Source: CAYTZA01 sp964442365 (GTDB lineage: Bacteria; Patescibacteriota; Minisyncoccia; Phycocordibacterales; DAORIS01). Taken from it: a stretch of 13,074 bases of DNA. Position 1 is the first letter of the stretch. Each line of letters opens with the position of its first letter. The stretch lies in NCBI GenBank assembly GCA_964442365.1, contig CAYTZA010000016.1, positions 1-13,074 of the forward strand, given 5' to 3'. A model generated the notes under the pieces. It was not told where the DNA came from and did no database searches. It worked only from the letters and a program-made list of their open reading frames with translations. The position numbers were made by a program, and so were the translations under genes. Below are positions 4,106-12,232 of this stretch, one piece after another.

Positions 4106-7012
4106 ATGCCTACAAGTAAAGCTTTTACAGAAGCCTATAAACGCCTCAATAAGGCCCAAAAAGAGGCCGTAGACACTGTAGAGGGTCCAGTTATGGTTGT
4201 GGCTGGTCCAGGCACCGGCAAGACTCAAATATTGTCTTTACGCATAGCAAATATACTCCTGAAGACTGATACAGCACCGAGTTCTATATTAGCCATCGCT
4301 TTTACTGATTCGGCGGTGAAAGCGATGAGGAAACGACTACTTACTTTTATTGGAGCGAGAGCGTATGAAATTCCTATATATACATTTCATGGTTTTGCCA
4401 ATGATCGTATACAAGAATTTCCAGATGCTTTCCCTCGGATTATCGGTTCTGAACCGATCAGCGATATTGAACGAATACGGATTATTGAAAAGATTCTTCT
4501 CGAGGGAGATTGGAAAATTTTAAGACCTTCGGGTGATCCTTTGTATTATGTTCGTCCAGTTTTATCTATAATTCAGTCTATAAAACGTGAAGGGTATGAT
4601 CCCGTAACCTTTCGTGTTCTCATAGATTGTCAACAAAGTGATTATGATGCTGTTCCAGATAAGATTCACTTGAAAGGTGCTTATAAAGGGCAGATGAAAG
4701 CGGAGTATAAAAATCTTCAGGAAAAAATACATAAAAATAAAGAATTAGTTGAAGTTTTTAGACTATATGAAGAAGCACTTCAAAAAGGACGTTTATATGA
4801 TTATGAAGATATGATTCTAGAAATGGTACGAGGGATGGAGAGTAATGAAACATTTCTTAGAACACTTCAAGAGAGATATCAGTATGTTCTTGTTGATGAA
4901 CATCAAGATACAAATGGTTCGCAGAATAAAATAGTTGAATTACTAGTTTCTTTCCATCAGAATCCAAATTTATTTATAGTTGGAGATGAAAAGCAAGCAG
5001 TTTATCGTTTCCAAGGAGCATCTCTTCAGAATTTTATTTCATTTAAAGATCGTTTTGTAGAAGCTAAAGTTATTCATCTTGAAGAAAACTATCGTTCGAC
5101 ACAGAGAATTCTCGATGCTTCTCATGGTTTGATTCAAAAAAATACAGACATATCTCCACAAAAACTTAAGTCTCAAGATAAACACGTGCATACTATTAAT
5201 ATTGTTGAAACAGACAATGAAGAAGCTGAAGCTGAATATATTGCTCTTCATATACAAAATAAACTAGCTAATGTTTCTGCTGAAGAGATAGCCGTAATCT
5301 ACCGAAATAACAATGATTCACGTCTTATAGAGAGAGCTCTTTATAGTAAAGCTATTCCGTATACAATACAGTCTAATCGTGGAATATTCGAAGATGATGA
5401 TATTGCACGTTTTATAGACACCCTTGAAGCTATTGCTCATATTGAACAAGAGGAATTACTTGCTCGAGTAATTCTTTTCGATTTTATTACTACGGATTTT
5501 ATTTCTACTGCTTCGATTATTCAACGCGCATACAAAGAAAGAGTATCCCTTTCAAAACTTTTAGAAAAAGAAATGCCAGAAATATGGAATACGCTATGTA
5601 CTCTTGCAGTCAAAGCACATAACGAACCTTTGAGAGATAGTTTGGAACTCATACTTCACAATACCGGTTTTCTTTCGCATATTATGGAGCATGCTCAGAG
5701 TCACGATAAGGCTCATAAAGTTCGTGTTTTGATACAAGAAGCAGAAGAGCTTACTAAGAAAAATTCACAAGCAACACTCGCTGATTTTGTGGTACATGTG
5801 AGAACGCTTATTGAACATCGCATATCACTTTCGATGAGTGAGTCCTCTGGAATTGGTGTTCAACTTATGACCGCACATAAATCCAAAGGGCTTGAATTTG
5901 AGCACGTATATATTATGGGGGTGTATGACGGACACTGGGGCAATCGTAGATCAATGCAGAAGTTTACTATTCCTGGTATTGGAGAAGATGTTGATCATAC
6001 GATAGAAGACGAACGCAGATTGTTTTATGTGGCACTTACAAGAGCTAAAAAAGATATTGTTATTTCATATCCGAACCATCGTAGTGATGGCGGGGAGCTT
6101 TTCCCAGCACAGTTTATTGAAGAAATTGATACAGAACATGTGACACGGATTAAAACAGATATTCAGGCAACATTTTCGAAAAAAGATCCTGCAATAGATA
6201 AACGGAAAGAACAATATCGGACTTATATTAAAAAACTATTTCTAGAACAAGGGCTCAATGTTACAGCTCTTAATTCGTATCTTGATTGTCCATGGAAATA
6301 TTTTTTTAGAAATTTACTTCGAGTTCCTGAAATAAAGAGTACACCACAACTTTTTGGAGATGCGATTCACGCTGCCTTTAAAAGGTTGTCAGGAGATATT
6401 ATTAAAAATAGTGCGACTGAAGAAAAGTTTATCGAATATTACATACAAGCACTTTCGCGACTACCTTTACCAGAAAGAGAATACGAAGAGCTTAAGAAAA
6501 AAGGTGAAGATATACTAAAAAGATATTATACAGAATATAAAGATTCATTTAATCAAAATATCCGTACAGAATATTCAATCTGTTGTCCTCTTGGAGAGAC
6601 TGTAATAAAAGGCAATATCGATAAAATTGAGTTTAATGATCATGCTATGAGTGTTGTTGATTATAAAACAGGAAAATCAAAAACAAGAAATCATATTATT
6701 GGGAAAACAAAAGGACAAGGAGCGGGGGATTATTGGAGACAATTACAGTTTTACAAATTATTACTTGATCAGAGTGATTTATCTAAACATTATACTTTTA
6801 AAGAAGGGATTATAGATTTTGTAGAGCCAGACGAAAAAGGGTATTTTCATAAAGAATCTTTTACGATATCTGATGAAGATATTGTTGTCATAAAAGAGCT
6901 TATTACAAAAGTAATGCAAGAAATAATATCACTTTCTTTTTTCTCACATGAATGCAAAGATATTTGTGAGTATTGTGATCTTGCTAAAAGAACGAGTCTT
7001 TTAAAGTCTTAG
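4106..7012 (+). CDS. UvrD/PcrA-family helicase fused to a RecB-type nuclease
   Basis: ATP-dependent 3'-5' DNA helicase with a C-terminal PD-(D/E)XK nuclease, 968 residues, probably acting in double-strand-break end processing or repair. Superfamily 1 motifs appear in order: Q-motif region LNKAQKEAV (14-22), Walker A GPGTGKT (34-40), Walker B DEHQDTN (about 264-270; DEFQDTN is usual), motif III GDEKQAVYRFQGA (about 293-305), motif IV region EENYRST (about 325), motif V TAHKSKGLEFEHVY (about 588-601) and motif VI RRLFYVALTRAKK. The nuclease part begins at LNSYLDCPWKYFF (about 722-734), with LFGDAIHAAF, the metal-binding VVDYKTGKSK (about 850-860) and RQLQFYKLLL. Cys near 728 together with C950, C954 and C957 resembles the split four-cysteine iron-sulfur cluster of AddB/Cas4-type nucleases. 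No AddA/AddB partner is visible. The stop overlaps that of the convergent DsbA-like gene. Confidence 0.92.
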   Translation: MPTSKAFTEAYKRLNKAQKEAVDTVEGPVMVVAGPGTGKTQILSLRIANILLKTDTAPSSILAIAFTDSAVKAMRKRLLTFIGARAYEIPIYTFHGFANDRIQEFPDAFPRIIGSEPISDIERIRIIEKILLEGDWKILRPSGDPLYYVRPVLSIIQSIKREGYDPVTFRVLIDCQQSDYDAVPDKIHLKGAYKGQMKAEYKNLQEKIHKNKELVEVFRLYEEALQKGRLYDYEDMILEMVRGMESNETFLRTLQERYQYVLVDEHQDTNGSQNKIVELLVSFHQNPNLFIVGDEKQAVYRFQGASLQNFISFKDRFVEAKVIHLEENYRSTQRILDASHGLIQKNTDISPQKLKSQDKHVHTINIVETDNEEAEAEYIALHIQNKLANVSAEEIAVIYRNNNDSRLIERALYSKAIPYTIQSNRGIFEDDDIARFIDTLEAIAHIEQEELLARVILFDFITTDFISTASIIQRAYKERVSLSKLLEKEMPEIWNTLCTLAVKAHNEPLRDSLELILHNTGFLSHIMEHAQSHDKAHKVRVLIQEAEELTKKNSQATLADFVVHVRTLIEHRISLSMSESSGIGVQLMTAHKSKGLEFEHVYIMGVYDGHWGNRRSMQKFTIPGIGEDVDHTIEDERRLFYVALTRAKKDIVISYPNHRSDGGELFPAQFIEEIDTEHVTRIKTDIQATFSKKDPAIDKRKEQYRTYIKKLFLEQGLNVTALNSYLDCPWKYFFRNLLRVPEIKSTPQLFGDAIHAAFKRLSGDIIKNSATEEKFIEYYIQALSRLPLPEREYEELKKKGEDILKRYYTEYKDSFNQNIRTEYSICCPLGETVIKGNIDKIEFNDHAMSVVDYKTGKSKTRNHIIGKTKGQGAGDYWRQLQFYKLLLDQSDLSKHYTFKEGIIDFVEPDEKGYFHKESFTISDEDIVVIKELITKVMQEIISLSFFSHECKDICEYCDLAKRTSLLKS

Positions 7013-7761
7013 TTAGTTCTGGCGAGTATGGATTTGATAAGTGCTGAAAGAGCTGTATAAGGAATTGCCCCGGCGGTGATAGGTATAGTTTGACCGTTAC
7101 GAGTATCAATAATCACGGTGTAAGGTGTGCCTTCTGCTCCAGCTTTAAGCGCTTCGTTATATGATTGTTCGATTTTATCTGCATATCGTCCTGAAGTAAG
7201 ACATGTTTCAAAAGCAGCCTGATTTAGACCTAGTTCTTTTGCAATAATCGGAAGTTTTGCGAGATCAAGGCCGTTATTTGAAGGGGTGATTTCATAGATA
7301 CGATCAGTGTATTTCCAGAACATGTCGTTACCACCAAGTTCAGCAGCACACTCAGTTGCTTCAGATTCTTTTCCTGCTTTTGAGTGGAGTGGTGGCTGTG
7401 TCTCTGAACCTTTGTAAATAGGGAAATGTCTGTATACCCATGCAACTTTTCCTTCTGTGCCAAATTCCGCCATCATTTGTTGCATTGTTTTGTGGAATTG
7501 TTTACAAAAAGGACATTCGAGATCTGAGTATTCAACAACTAAAAGAGTAGCTTTTGGATTTCCAAGAATATGATCTTTGTCAGTTACGGGGGCAATATCT
7601 ATATTTTGATCAGCAGAAGGGATGTTAGAGTTTGCTTGTGTGTTTCCACCAGAATTCATACTGTTAAAAATAAGTGCTCCAGCAATAAGTAATCCTGCAA
7701 TAATAATCGCAATCGGTATCATCATGGGTGACTGAGTAGTATTAGGTGTTTGTGTTTCCAT
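7009..7761 (-). CDS. Membrane-anchored DsbA-like thiol-disulfide oxidoreductase
   Basis: Predicted extracytoplasmic thioredoxin-fold protein that makes or rearranges disulfides in secreted proteins. It has 250 residues: a short Thr/Pro-rich cytoplasmic start, one hydrophobic anchor (about 13-33, MMIPIAIIIAGLLIAGALIF), a polar linker rich in Asn/Gly/Ser (34-60), and a DsbA/Thioredoxin_4-type domain with the active-site motif C83-P-F-C86 (SDLECPFCKQF). The cis-proline loop is EGTPYTVIID (about 207-216). Two further cysteines lie in the helical insertion. The ATG at 7761 is eight bases after a perfect extended -10 element, so the mRNA is nearly leaderless. It is downstream of the exonuclease gene on the same strand but has its own promoter. 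Its stop interlocks with the helicase stop. No DsbB or VKOR partner is in the window. Confidence 0.9.
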   Translation of the reverse strand: METQTPNTTQSPMMIPIAIIIAGLLIAGALIFNSMNSGGNTQANSNIPSADQNIDIAPVTDKDHILGNPKATLLVVEYSDLECPFCKQFHKTMQQMMAEFGTEGKVAWVYRHFPIYKGSETQPPLHSKAGKESEATECAAELGGNDMFWKYTDRIYEITPSNNGLDLAKLPIIAKELGLNQAAFETCLTSGRYADKIEQSYNEALKAGAEGTPYTVIIDTRNGQTIPITAGAIPYTALSALIKSILARTN

Positions 7762-7769
7762 AGAGTTTG

Positions 7770-7778
7770 ATTATATCA
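7770..7778 (-). promoter_or_regulatory. Extended -10 promoter of the DsbA-like gene
   Basis: Read on the minus strand, TGA is followed by TATAAT, a perfect extended -10. It ends eight bases before the ATG at 7761. The whole element fits in the 21-bp gap before the upstream gene's stop at 7783. Any -35 would lie inside that gene. Confidence 0.65.
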
Positions 7779-7782
7779 AATA

Positions 7783-8358
7783 TTAAAAACCGAGGGTATG
7801 AGTCATACTTTGTTCTGGTACGTGTAACCATGTTGAAGTGTTAAGAGGAATTTCATTTTTCTTACCACCTTCTTTGAAGAGTAGTTTATTGTTTGTAAGT
7901 GCATAATCAAATACTTCTTTGGTTATTTTTACGTCCATAAGACAATATTTTATAATTTTATTTATTTCACCTTTTTTCCACCATTCTACAGCTTGTAAAC
8001 CTTGGCCACTTTTTCTTTTTCCTAGAGTGCCCTCGGCTACTTGATCAAGTCGAACCCTTCGTCCAATAGAGTCTTTAATTTCTTTTAGAATATCAAGACT
8101 TTTTATTTTTGTAAGATCACCAGGATAGTATTTGTTTAGTAAAGGTATATCAAAATGATCTGAGTTGTATCCGATCAACATATCGGCTTTTTCAAAAAGT
8201 GGCCACATATCGTTAAATTGCTCCTGAAGATATGAAGAGTATGTATCAGTTGCTCTGTCGTAGACTCCGACTACAGAAATATCAAGCAATACCGGATCTG
8301 CTCGTCCGACATCTTGAAATATATTTCTTGTTTCAATATCAAATACTACGTAATTCAT
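7783..8358 (-). CDS. DEDDy 3'-5' exonuclease, RNase H-like fold
   Basis: Stand-alone exonuclease domain of 191 residues, DnaQ/YprB-like, that would trim 3' ends of DNA or RNA. All four acidic positions of the DEDD set can be seen: Exo I D7 and E9 (VVFDIET), Exo II D70 (IGYNSDHFDIPLL), Exo III Y138 and D142 (KYCLMDVKIT; the YxxxD form defines DEDDy). There is no polymerase or helicase domain attached. The substrate cannot be told from sequence. The start overlaps the hisS 3' end by 20 bases in another frame, and no SD or separate promoter is obvious, so it is probably cotranscribed with hisS and translationally coupled. Confidence 0.85.
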   Translation of the reverse strand: MNYVVFDIETRNIFQDVGRADPVLLDISVVGVYDRATDTYSSYLQEQFNDMWPLFEKADMLIGYNSDHFDIPLLNKYYPGDLTKIKSLDILKEIKDSIGRRVRLDQVAEGTLGKRKSGQGLQAVEWWKKGEINKIIKYCLMDVKITKEVFDYALTNNKLLFKEGGKKNEIPLNTSTWLHVPEQSMTHTLGF

Positions 8359-9565
8359 TGATCAATTCTGTTTCATTGACGGCTTTTATGTCACCTGTAC
8401 TCATATTTTTTAGTTGGTATATGCCGGATGTAATTTCTGTGGCTCCTACAACTATAACAAAAGGTACACTATCTTTTGATGCTTTTTTGATTTGATCTCC
8501 CACTTTCTTGTCAGTTATATCAGTAATAACGTTTATACCTGCGTTTCTTATATTTGAAGCAAGGGAGGTGATATCTTTTGATTCTGCTCCGTCTGCGTGT
8601 GCAATATATAGTTTTGCGGAAGGTGTATAGGTTGGTAGTAGATTGTGTACTTCAAGAAAATCACGAAGAGTTACGTCACCCATACCAAAACCTACCGCTG
8701 GAACTTTGTCTGATCCAAAAATAGATAAGAGATCATCGTAGCGTCCACCACCAAAAAGTGCTCGTGGATTTTCAGGATTGGTATCATAGATCTCAAAAAC
8801 GATATCAGTATAATAATCAAAACCTCGCGCAAGAAGTGGGGAGTACACAATATTTGTAATTCCTTGATTTTTGAGTGTTTCTATAAGATTTTTAACGCCT
8901 TCACTTACTGGTATTTCAAATTCTGCTGGCTCTTCTGAGAGTGTGGACCACTCTTTTTTAAAGTCTTCTCCGGATATTTTATCTTTTCGATCAAGGAGTT
9001 TGATTGCTTTGGTGTATAAATCAGGACTGCGTAATTTTTTACTTATATTTTCTTGAAGAGAAATTCTGCTATTGATTCGTATTTCATAGTCAGTGGGCTT
9101 TGCTCCAAAAGCATGCATGATTGAAGCAGAAAGAGTAATAATCTCTTGCTCGGCTGTAGTATTTTCGACACCAAATATGTCTACGTTTAGTTGCCAATGC
9201 TCGCGCAAGCGACCTCTTTGGGGTTTTTCATATCTAAAAAGATTTGGTATAGAATACCAACGAAGAGGGAAAGATAGTTCGCGTCTTTTTGCTGCTACCA
9301 TACGAGCTACGGTCGGTGTCATTTCTGGGCGAAGTGTAACATCGCGCTCACCTCGATCTTTAAAAGAATATGTTTGTTCGTTGATTATCTCTTCTCCAGA
9401 CTTTGCTTTATATAGTTCTGTTGATTCGAGAATAGAGGCGTTATACTCTAGATAACCAAAGCTTTCTACTGCTCGTCGCATAGTATCAAATAGATACTTT
9501 TGAATAAACATATCTTCTGGATAGAAGTCTCGGACACCTTTATAGCTTTCAGTACTTATAGTCAT
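8339..9565 (-). CDS. hisS: Histidyl-tRNA synthetase
   Basis: Class II aminoacyl-tRNA synthetase that charges tRNA-His. I prefer the ATG at 9565 (408 residues) to the in-frame TTG at 9583, because the ATG sits seven bases after a -10 box and the GVRDFYPEDM motif follows at residue 10. Motif 2 is at about 101-131 (RWYSIPNLFRYEKPQRGR, HWQLNVDIFG), the histidine-specific motif is ARGFDYYTDIVFE (246-258; usually RGLDYYT), and motif 3 is GGGRYDDL (272-279) with PAVGFGMG (289-296). The C-terminal part (from about 320) is the Rossmann-like anticodon-binding domain. It is the first gene of the minus-strand run and diverges from truB. Confidence 0.96.
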   Translation of the reverse strand: MTISTESYKGVRDFYPEDMFIQKYLFDTMRRAVESFGYLEYNASILESTELYKAKSGEEIINEQTYSFKDRGERDVTLRPEMTPTVARMVAAKRRELSFPLRWYSIPNLFRYEKPQRGRLREHWQLNVDIFGVENTTAEQEIITLSASIMHAFGAKPTDYEIRINSRISLQENISKKLRSPDLYTKAIKLLDRKDKISGEDFKKEWSTLSEEPAEFEIPVSEGVKNLIETLKNQGITNIVYSPLLARGFDYYTDIVFEIYDTNPENPRALFGGGRYDDLLSIFGSDKVPAVGFGMGDVTLRDFLEVHNLLPTYTPSAKLYIAHADGAESKDITSLASNIRNAGINVITDITDKKVGDQIKKASKDSVPFVIVVGATEITSGIYQLKNMSTGDIKAVNETELINELRSI

Positions 9566-9572
9566 GTGATAG

Positions 9573-9578
9573 ATTGTA
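9573..9578 (-). promoter_or_regulatory. -10 box of hisS, leaderless position
   Basis: TACAAT on the minus strand ends seven bases before the hisS ATG at 9565, so transcription would start at the start codon. It sits in the 21-bp gap between the divergent hisS and truB start codons, so any -35 element falls inside the truB coding region. Confidence 0.5.
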
Positions 9579-9586
9579 GCCAAAAT

Positions 9587-10309
9587 ATGACCATATCACA
9601 AGTTATTAGGTTTTATAAGAAAATAGGCGAAACACCGCTTCAAGCTGTGGAACGTTTCCGTTTGGAGAATCCTTTATTTTCAGACGAAAAAATCACATAT
9701 GCTGGGCGTCTTGATCCTTTGGCAGAAGGTGAGATGATTTTTCTTACAGGTGAAAAGTGTAAAGAAAAAGAACAATTTTTATCATTAGATAAGGTTTATA
9801 TGGTCGATGTTTTATTTGGAATCAGTACAGATACTCATGATGTTTTGGGTTTTGTAGATGATTATGATAAAGAAAGTGTCACTTTTGATAAAAGTATATT
9901 GAAGGATTTTATTATCCAGTATGAACAGAAATATCCTTTGTTTTCTTCGAAGACAATAAAACAAGCTAGAGAGGGTATTAGAATTAACGAAAAAGATATT
10001 CCTGTAAAAACAGTCACTGTATATGATATTTCTTGTATAAAAGAATATGAGATATCTACAAAAGATTTACAGAATAATATATTTGATACTATACGTTTGG
10101 TTTCTGGAGATTTTAGACAAAAAGAGATTATTGAAAAGTGGCAAAAATTTTTTGATGAAAATAAAAAAGAAAATTTTAGTGCAGTTACGTTGAGGGTTCA
10201 TTGTTCTTCCGGTACATATATGCGTGTTTTGGCCGATATGATAGGAAAAAAACTCGGCACAAAAGCCCTCGCTTTGTATATCAAAAGAGAAAAAATTATT
10301 TTAGATTAG
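9587..10309 (+). CDS. truB: tRNA pseudouridine-55 synthase TruB, short form
   Basis: Converts U55 in the tRNA T-loop to pseudouridine. The ATG at 9587 (240 residues, MTISQVIRFYKKIGETP) is preferred to the ATG at 9500: the extra 29 residues lie antisense to the hisS start and do not resemble TruB. The catalytic motif is YAGRLDPLAEG (38-48) with the nucleophile D43 (usually GTLDPLATG). Other family segments are FGISTDTHDVLG, KYPLFSSKTIKQAREGI and the C-terminal CSSGTYMRVLADMIGKKLG. It lacks a PUA domain and is shorter than the roughly 300-residue Proteobacterial enzymes. Sequence drift is high, but key residues are kept. No SD is present and the promoter must overlap hisS. Its stop is ten bases from the typA stop. 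Confidence 0.9.
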   Translation: MTISQVIRFYKKIGETPLQAVERFRLENPLFSDEKITYAGRLDPLAEGEMIFLTGEKCKEKEQFLSLDKVYMVDVLFGISTDTHDVLGFVDDYDKESVTFDKSILKDFIIQYEQKYPLFSSKTIKQAREGIRINEKDIPVKTVTVYDISCIKEYEISTKDLQNNIFDTIRLVSGDFRQKEIIEKWQKFFDENKKENFSAVTLRVHCSSGTYMRVLADMIGKKLGTKALALYIKREKIILD

Positions 10310-10319
10310 GGATAAAGTT

Positions 10320-12104
10320 TTAACCTTTTCGTCCTGCTTTGTCGCGAGCACTTTTTGTTAGAAATTGTTTTCGTAGGCGTACTGATGTTGGAGTGATTTC
10401 AATATATTCGTCATCCTGCATAATTTCCATAGCTCGTTCAATTGTTAGTTTCCAAGCTGGTGTGAGGTAAACAGCATCATCAGATCCAGAAGCGCGCATG
10501 TTAGTAAGTTGCTTTGCTTTTGTTGGGTTTACATAAAGGTCGTCTCCTTTGGTTACGTTACCAACCACCATACCTTCATATACTTCATCACCGGGTGCAA
10601 CATAGAGGATTCCACGCTGTTGTAGGTTATCAAGAGCAAAAGCGAGCACCTTTCCGGCTTCCATAGAAATCATGGCACCTACAGTAGAGTGATCAATTTC
10701 ACCAGCATGAGCACGAAACTCAAGAAAACGACTTGAGAAAATACCTTCACCTCTAGTATCAATTACAAACTGTCCGCGATATCCAAGGAGACCACGAGTA
10801 GGAGCTTCAAAAACTAGTCGACAGATATTTCCTTGATTCTGTGACATGTTCATGAGAATACCGCGTCTTGCGGTAAGTTTTTGTATAACAGTACTTTGTG
10901 ATTCGACAGGCACGTCGATAATTACTTCTTCATATGGTTCTAGTTTTTTACCATTTTCTTCTTTAATAATAACGTGTGGTTGAGAGACTTGAAGTTCAAA
11001 TCCTTCACGACGCATGTTTTCAAGAAGAATAGCGATGTGAAGTTCACCTCGGCCGTATACTTTGTATGATTCTCCGCTAAAATCTACTTTAAGACCAACG
11101 TTTATTTCCATTTCTTTTTCTAAACGTTCACGGATTTGACGTCCAGTTACAAATTTTCCTTCTCTTCCTGCAAAAGGGGAGTCGTTAACAAGAAAGTTTA
11201 GAGAAATAGTTGGTTCATCAATTTTGATCGCCGGTAAAGGAGTAAGTTCTTGATTTGTAGAAACTGTTTCTCCAATAAAGATTTCTGGTAGGCCAGCAAT
11301 CATAACAATATCTCCTGATGTTGCCTCTTTGACCTCTTTGCGAACAATACCCTCGAAAGTGAAGAGTTTAGTTAATTTACCGGAAGTGATTTTACCGTCT
11401 GGGTGTTTAGCGTAGACCATATCTCCTTCGTGTACGACGCCAGCATAAATACGACAAATAGCGAGACGTCCAAGAAAGTTATCGTATCCGAGATTAAATA
11501 CTTGCATAGCAAGTGTTTGATCGACATCTTTTGATGCAGGAGCTACTTCTGCGAGGATAGTATCAAGAAGAGGATTGAGGTTTTCTGAGGTATCTTCAAG
11601 ATTTTTCTTGGCAATACCTTGGCGACCGATTGCATAGACAACAGTAAAGTCTAGTTGATCATCTGTTGCACCGAGATCGATAAAAAGTTCAAGTACTTGA
11701 TCGTGGACAAGAGCCGGGTTTGCAGCGGGTTTGTCGATTTTATTTATAACAACAATAGGTTTAAGTCCTAGTTCAAGAGACTTTTTAAGTACAAAACGAG
11801 TTTGTGGCATGGGTCCTTCTTGAGCATCAACAATAAGAAGAACTGAGTCGATAGAACGAAGTACGCGTTCTACTTCTGATCCGAAATCGGCATGTCCTGG
11901 AGTGTCTACAATATTGATCTTTGTGTCTTTGTAAAAAACAGAAGTATTTTTGGCGTAAATAGTAATACCGCGTTCTTGTTCGAGAGCGTTTGAGTCCATA
12001 GTAGCACCTTCTTCAACCATACCTGTTTGACGCATAATAGCATCAGTAAGGGTTGTTTTACCGTGGTCCACATGGGCAATAATTGCAATATTTCGTATTT
12101 CCAT
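10320..12104 (-). CDS. typA: Ribosome-associated GTPase TypA/BipA
   Basis: Translational GTPase of the EF-G-like group that binds the ribosome and helps 50S assembly and stress adaptation. Its 594 residues are near the family norm of about 600. GTPase motifs: G1 AHVDHGKT (10-17), switch I ERGIT (44-48), G3 DTPGHADFG (67-75), G4 NKID (121-124). The N-terminal signature MEIRNIAIIAHVDHGKTTL is typical. After domain 2, the EF-G III/V-like domains contain GRGELHIAILLENMRREG and the TypA-specific C-terminal domain holds ANLQQRG-like LDNLQQRG and NMRASGSDDA. It ends in a basic tail (ARDKAGRKG). Identity is secure. It is a single-gene unit, converging on truB and diverging from the gene at 12233. Confidence 0.97.
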   Translation of the reverse strand: MEIRNIAIIAHVDHGKTTLTDAIMRQTGMVEEGATMDSNALEQERGITIYAKNTSVFYKDTKINIVDTPGHADFGSEVERVLRSIDSVLLIVDAQEGPMPQTRFVLKKSLELGLKPIVVINKIDKPAANPALVHDQVLELFIDLGATDDQLDFTVVYAIGRQGIAKKNLEDTSENLNPLLDTILAEVAPASKDVDQTLAMQVFNLGYDNFLGRLAICRIYAGVVHEGDMVYAKHPDGKITSGKLTKLFTFEGIVRKEVKEATSGDIVMIAGLPEIFIGETVSTNQELTPLPAIKIDEPTISLNFLVNDSPFAGREGKFVTGRQIRERLEKEMEINVGLKVDFSGESYKVYGRGELHIAILLENMRREGFELQVSQPHVIIKEENGKKLEPYEEVIIDVPVESQSTVIQKLTARRGILMNMSQNQGNICRLVFEAPTRGLLGYRGQFVIDTRGEGIFSSRFLEFRAHAGEIDHSTVGAMISMEAGKVLAFALDNLQQRGILYVAPGDEVYEGMVVGNVTKGDDLYVNPTKAKQLTNMRASGSDDAVYLTPAWKLTIERAMEIMQDDEYIEITPTSVRLRKQFLTKSARDKAGRKG

Positions 12105-12124
12105 AAGTATTTTAACGAGTGCCT

Positions 12125-12133
12125 ATTAAAGCA
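12125..12133 (-). promoter_or_regulatory. Possible extended -10 promoter of typA
   Basis: On the minus strand TGC precedes TTTAAT, about 20 bases before the typA ATG. It would leave a leader of roughly 14 nt without an SD. A TAAAAT lies nearer the ATG but is too close to serve a start upstream of it. The choice is weak. Confidence 0.3.
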
Positions 12134-12212
12134 AATTTTTTACTATTTGTACAGAGGATAGCCTTATATATCGTCTTTTTATCATAATTTTATAGCTGTT
12201 TATATGTTTTTT

Positions 12213-12221
12213 TGATAAAAT
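12213..12221 (+). promoter_or_regulatory. Extended -10 promoter of the gene at 12233
   Basis: TGA followed by TAAAAT (12216-12221) forms an extended -10, with the ATG 11 bases later. The leader would be about five bases, without an SD. The 128-bp gap 12105-12232 holds this and the divergent typA promoter; no other structure was noticed. Confidence 0.45.
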
Positions 12222-12232
12222 TATATTTATAA

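Noticed and set aside
3956..4228. Minus-strand ORF across the helicase start.
   Set aside because: It is a shadow of the helicase N-terminus and overlaps the toxin-like gene start in another frame; no family resemblance.
7009..7012. Overlap of helicase and DsbA-like genes as a sign of frameshift.
   Set aside because: Both proteins end with complete domains; convergent overlapping stops are normal compaction.
9500..9586. Upstream extension of truB to the ATG at 9500.
   Set aside because: It is antisense to the hisS N-terminus, and TruB homology begins at about 9587.
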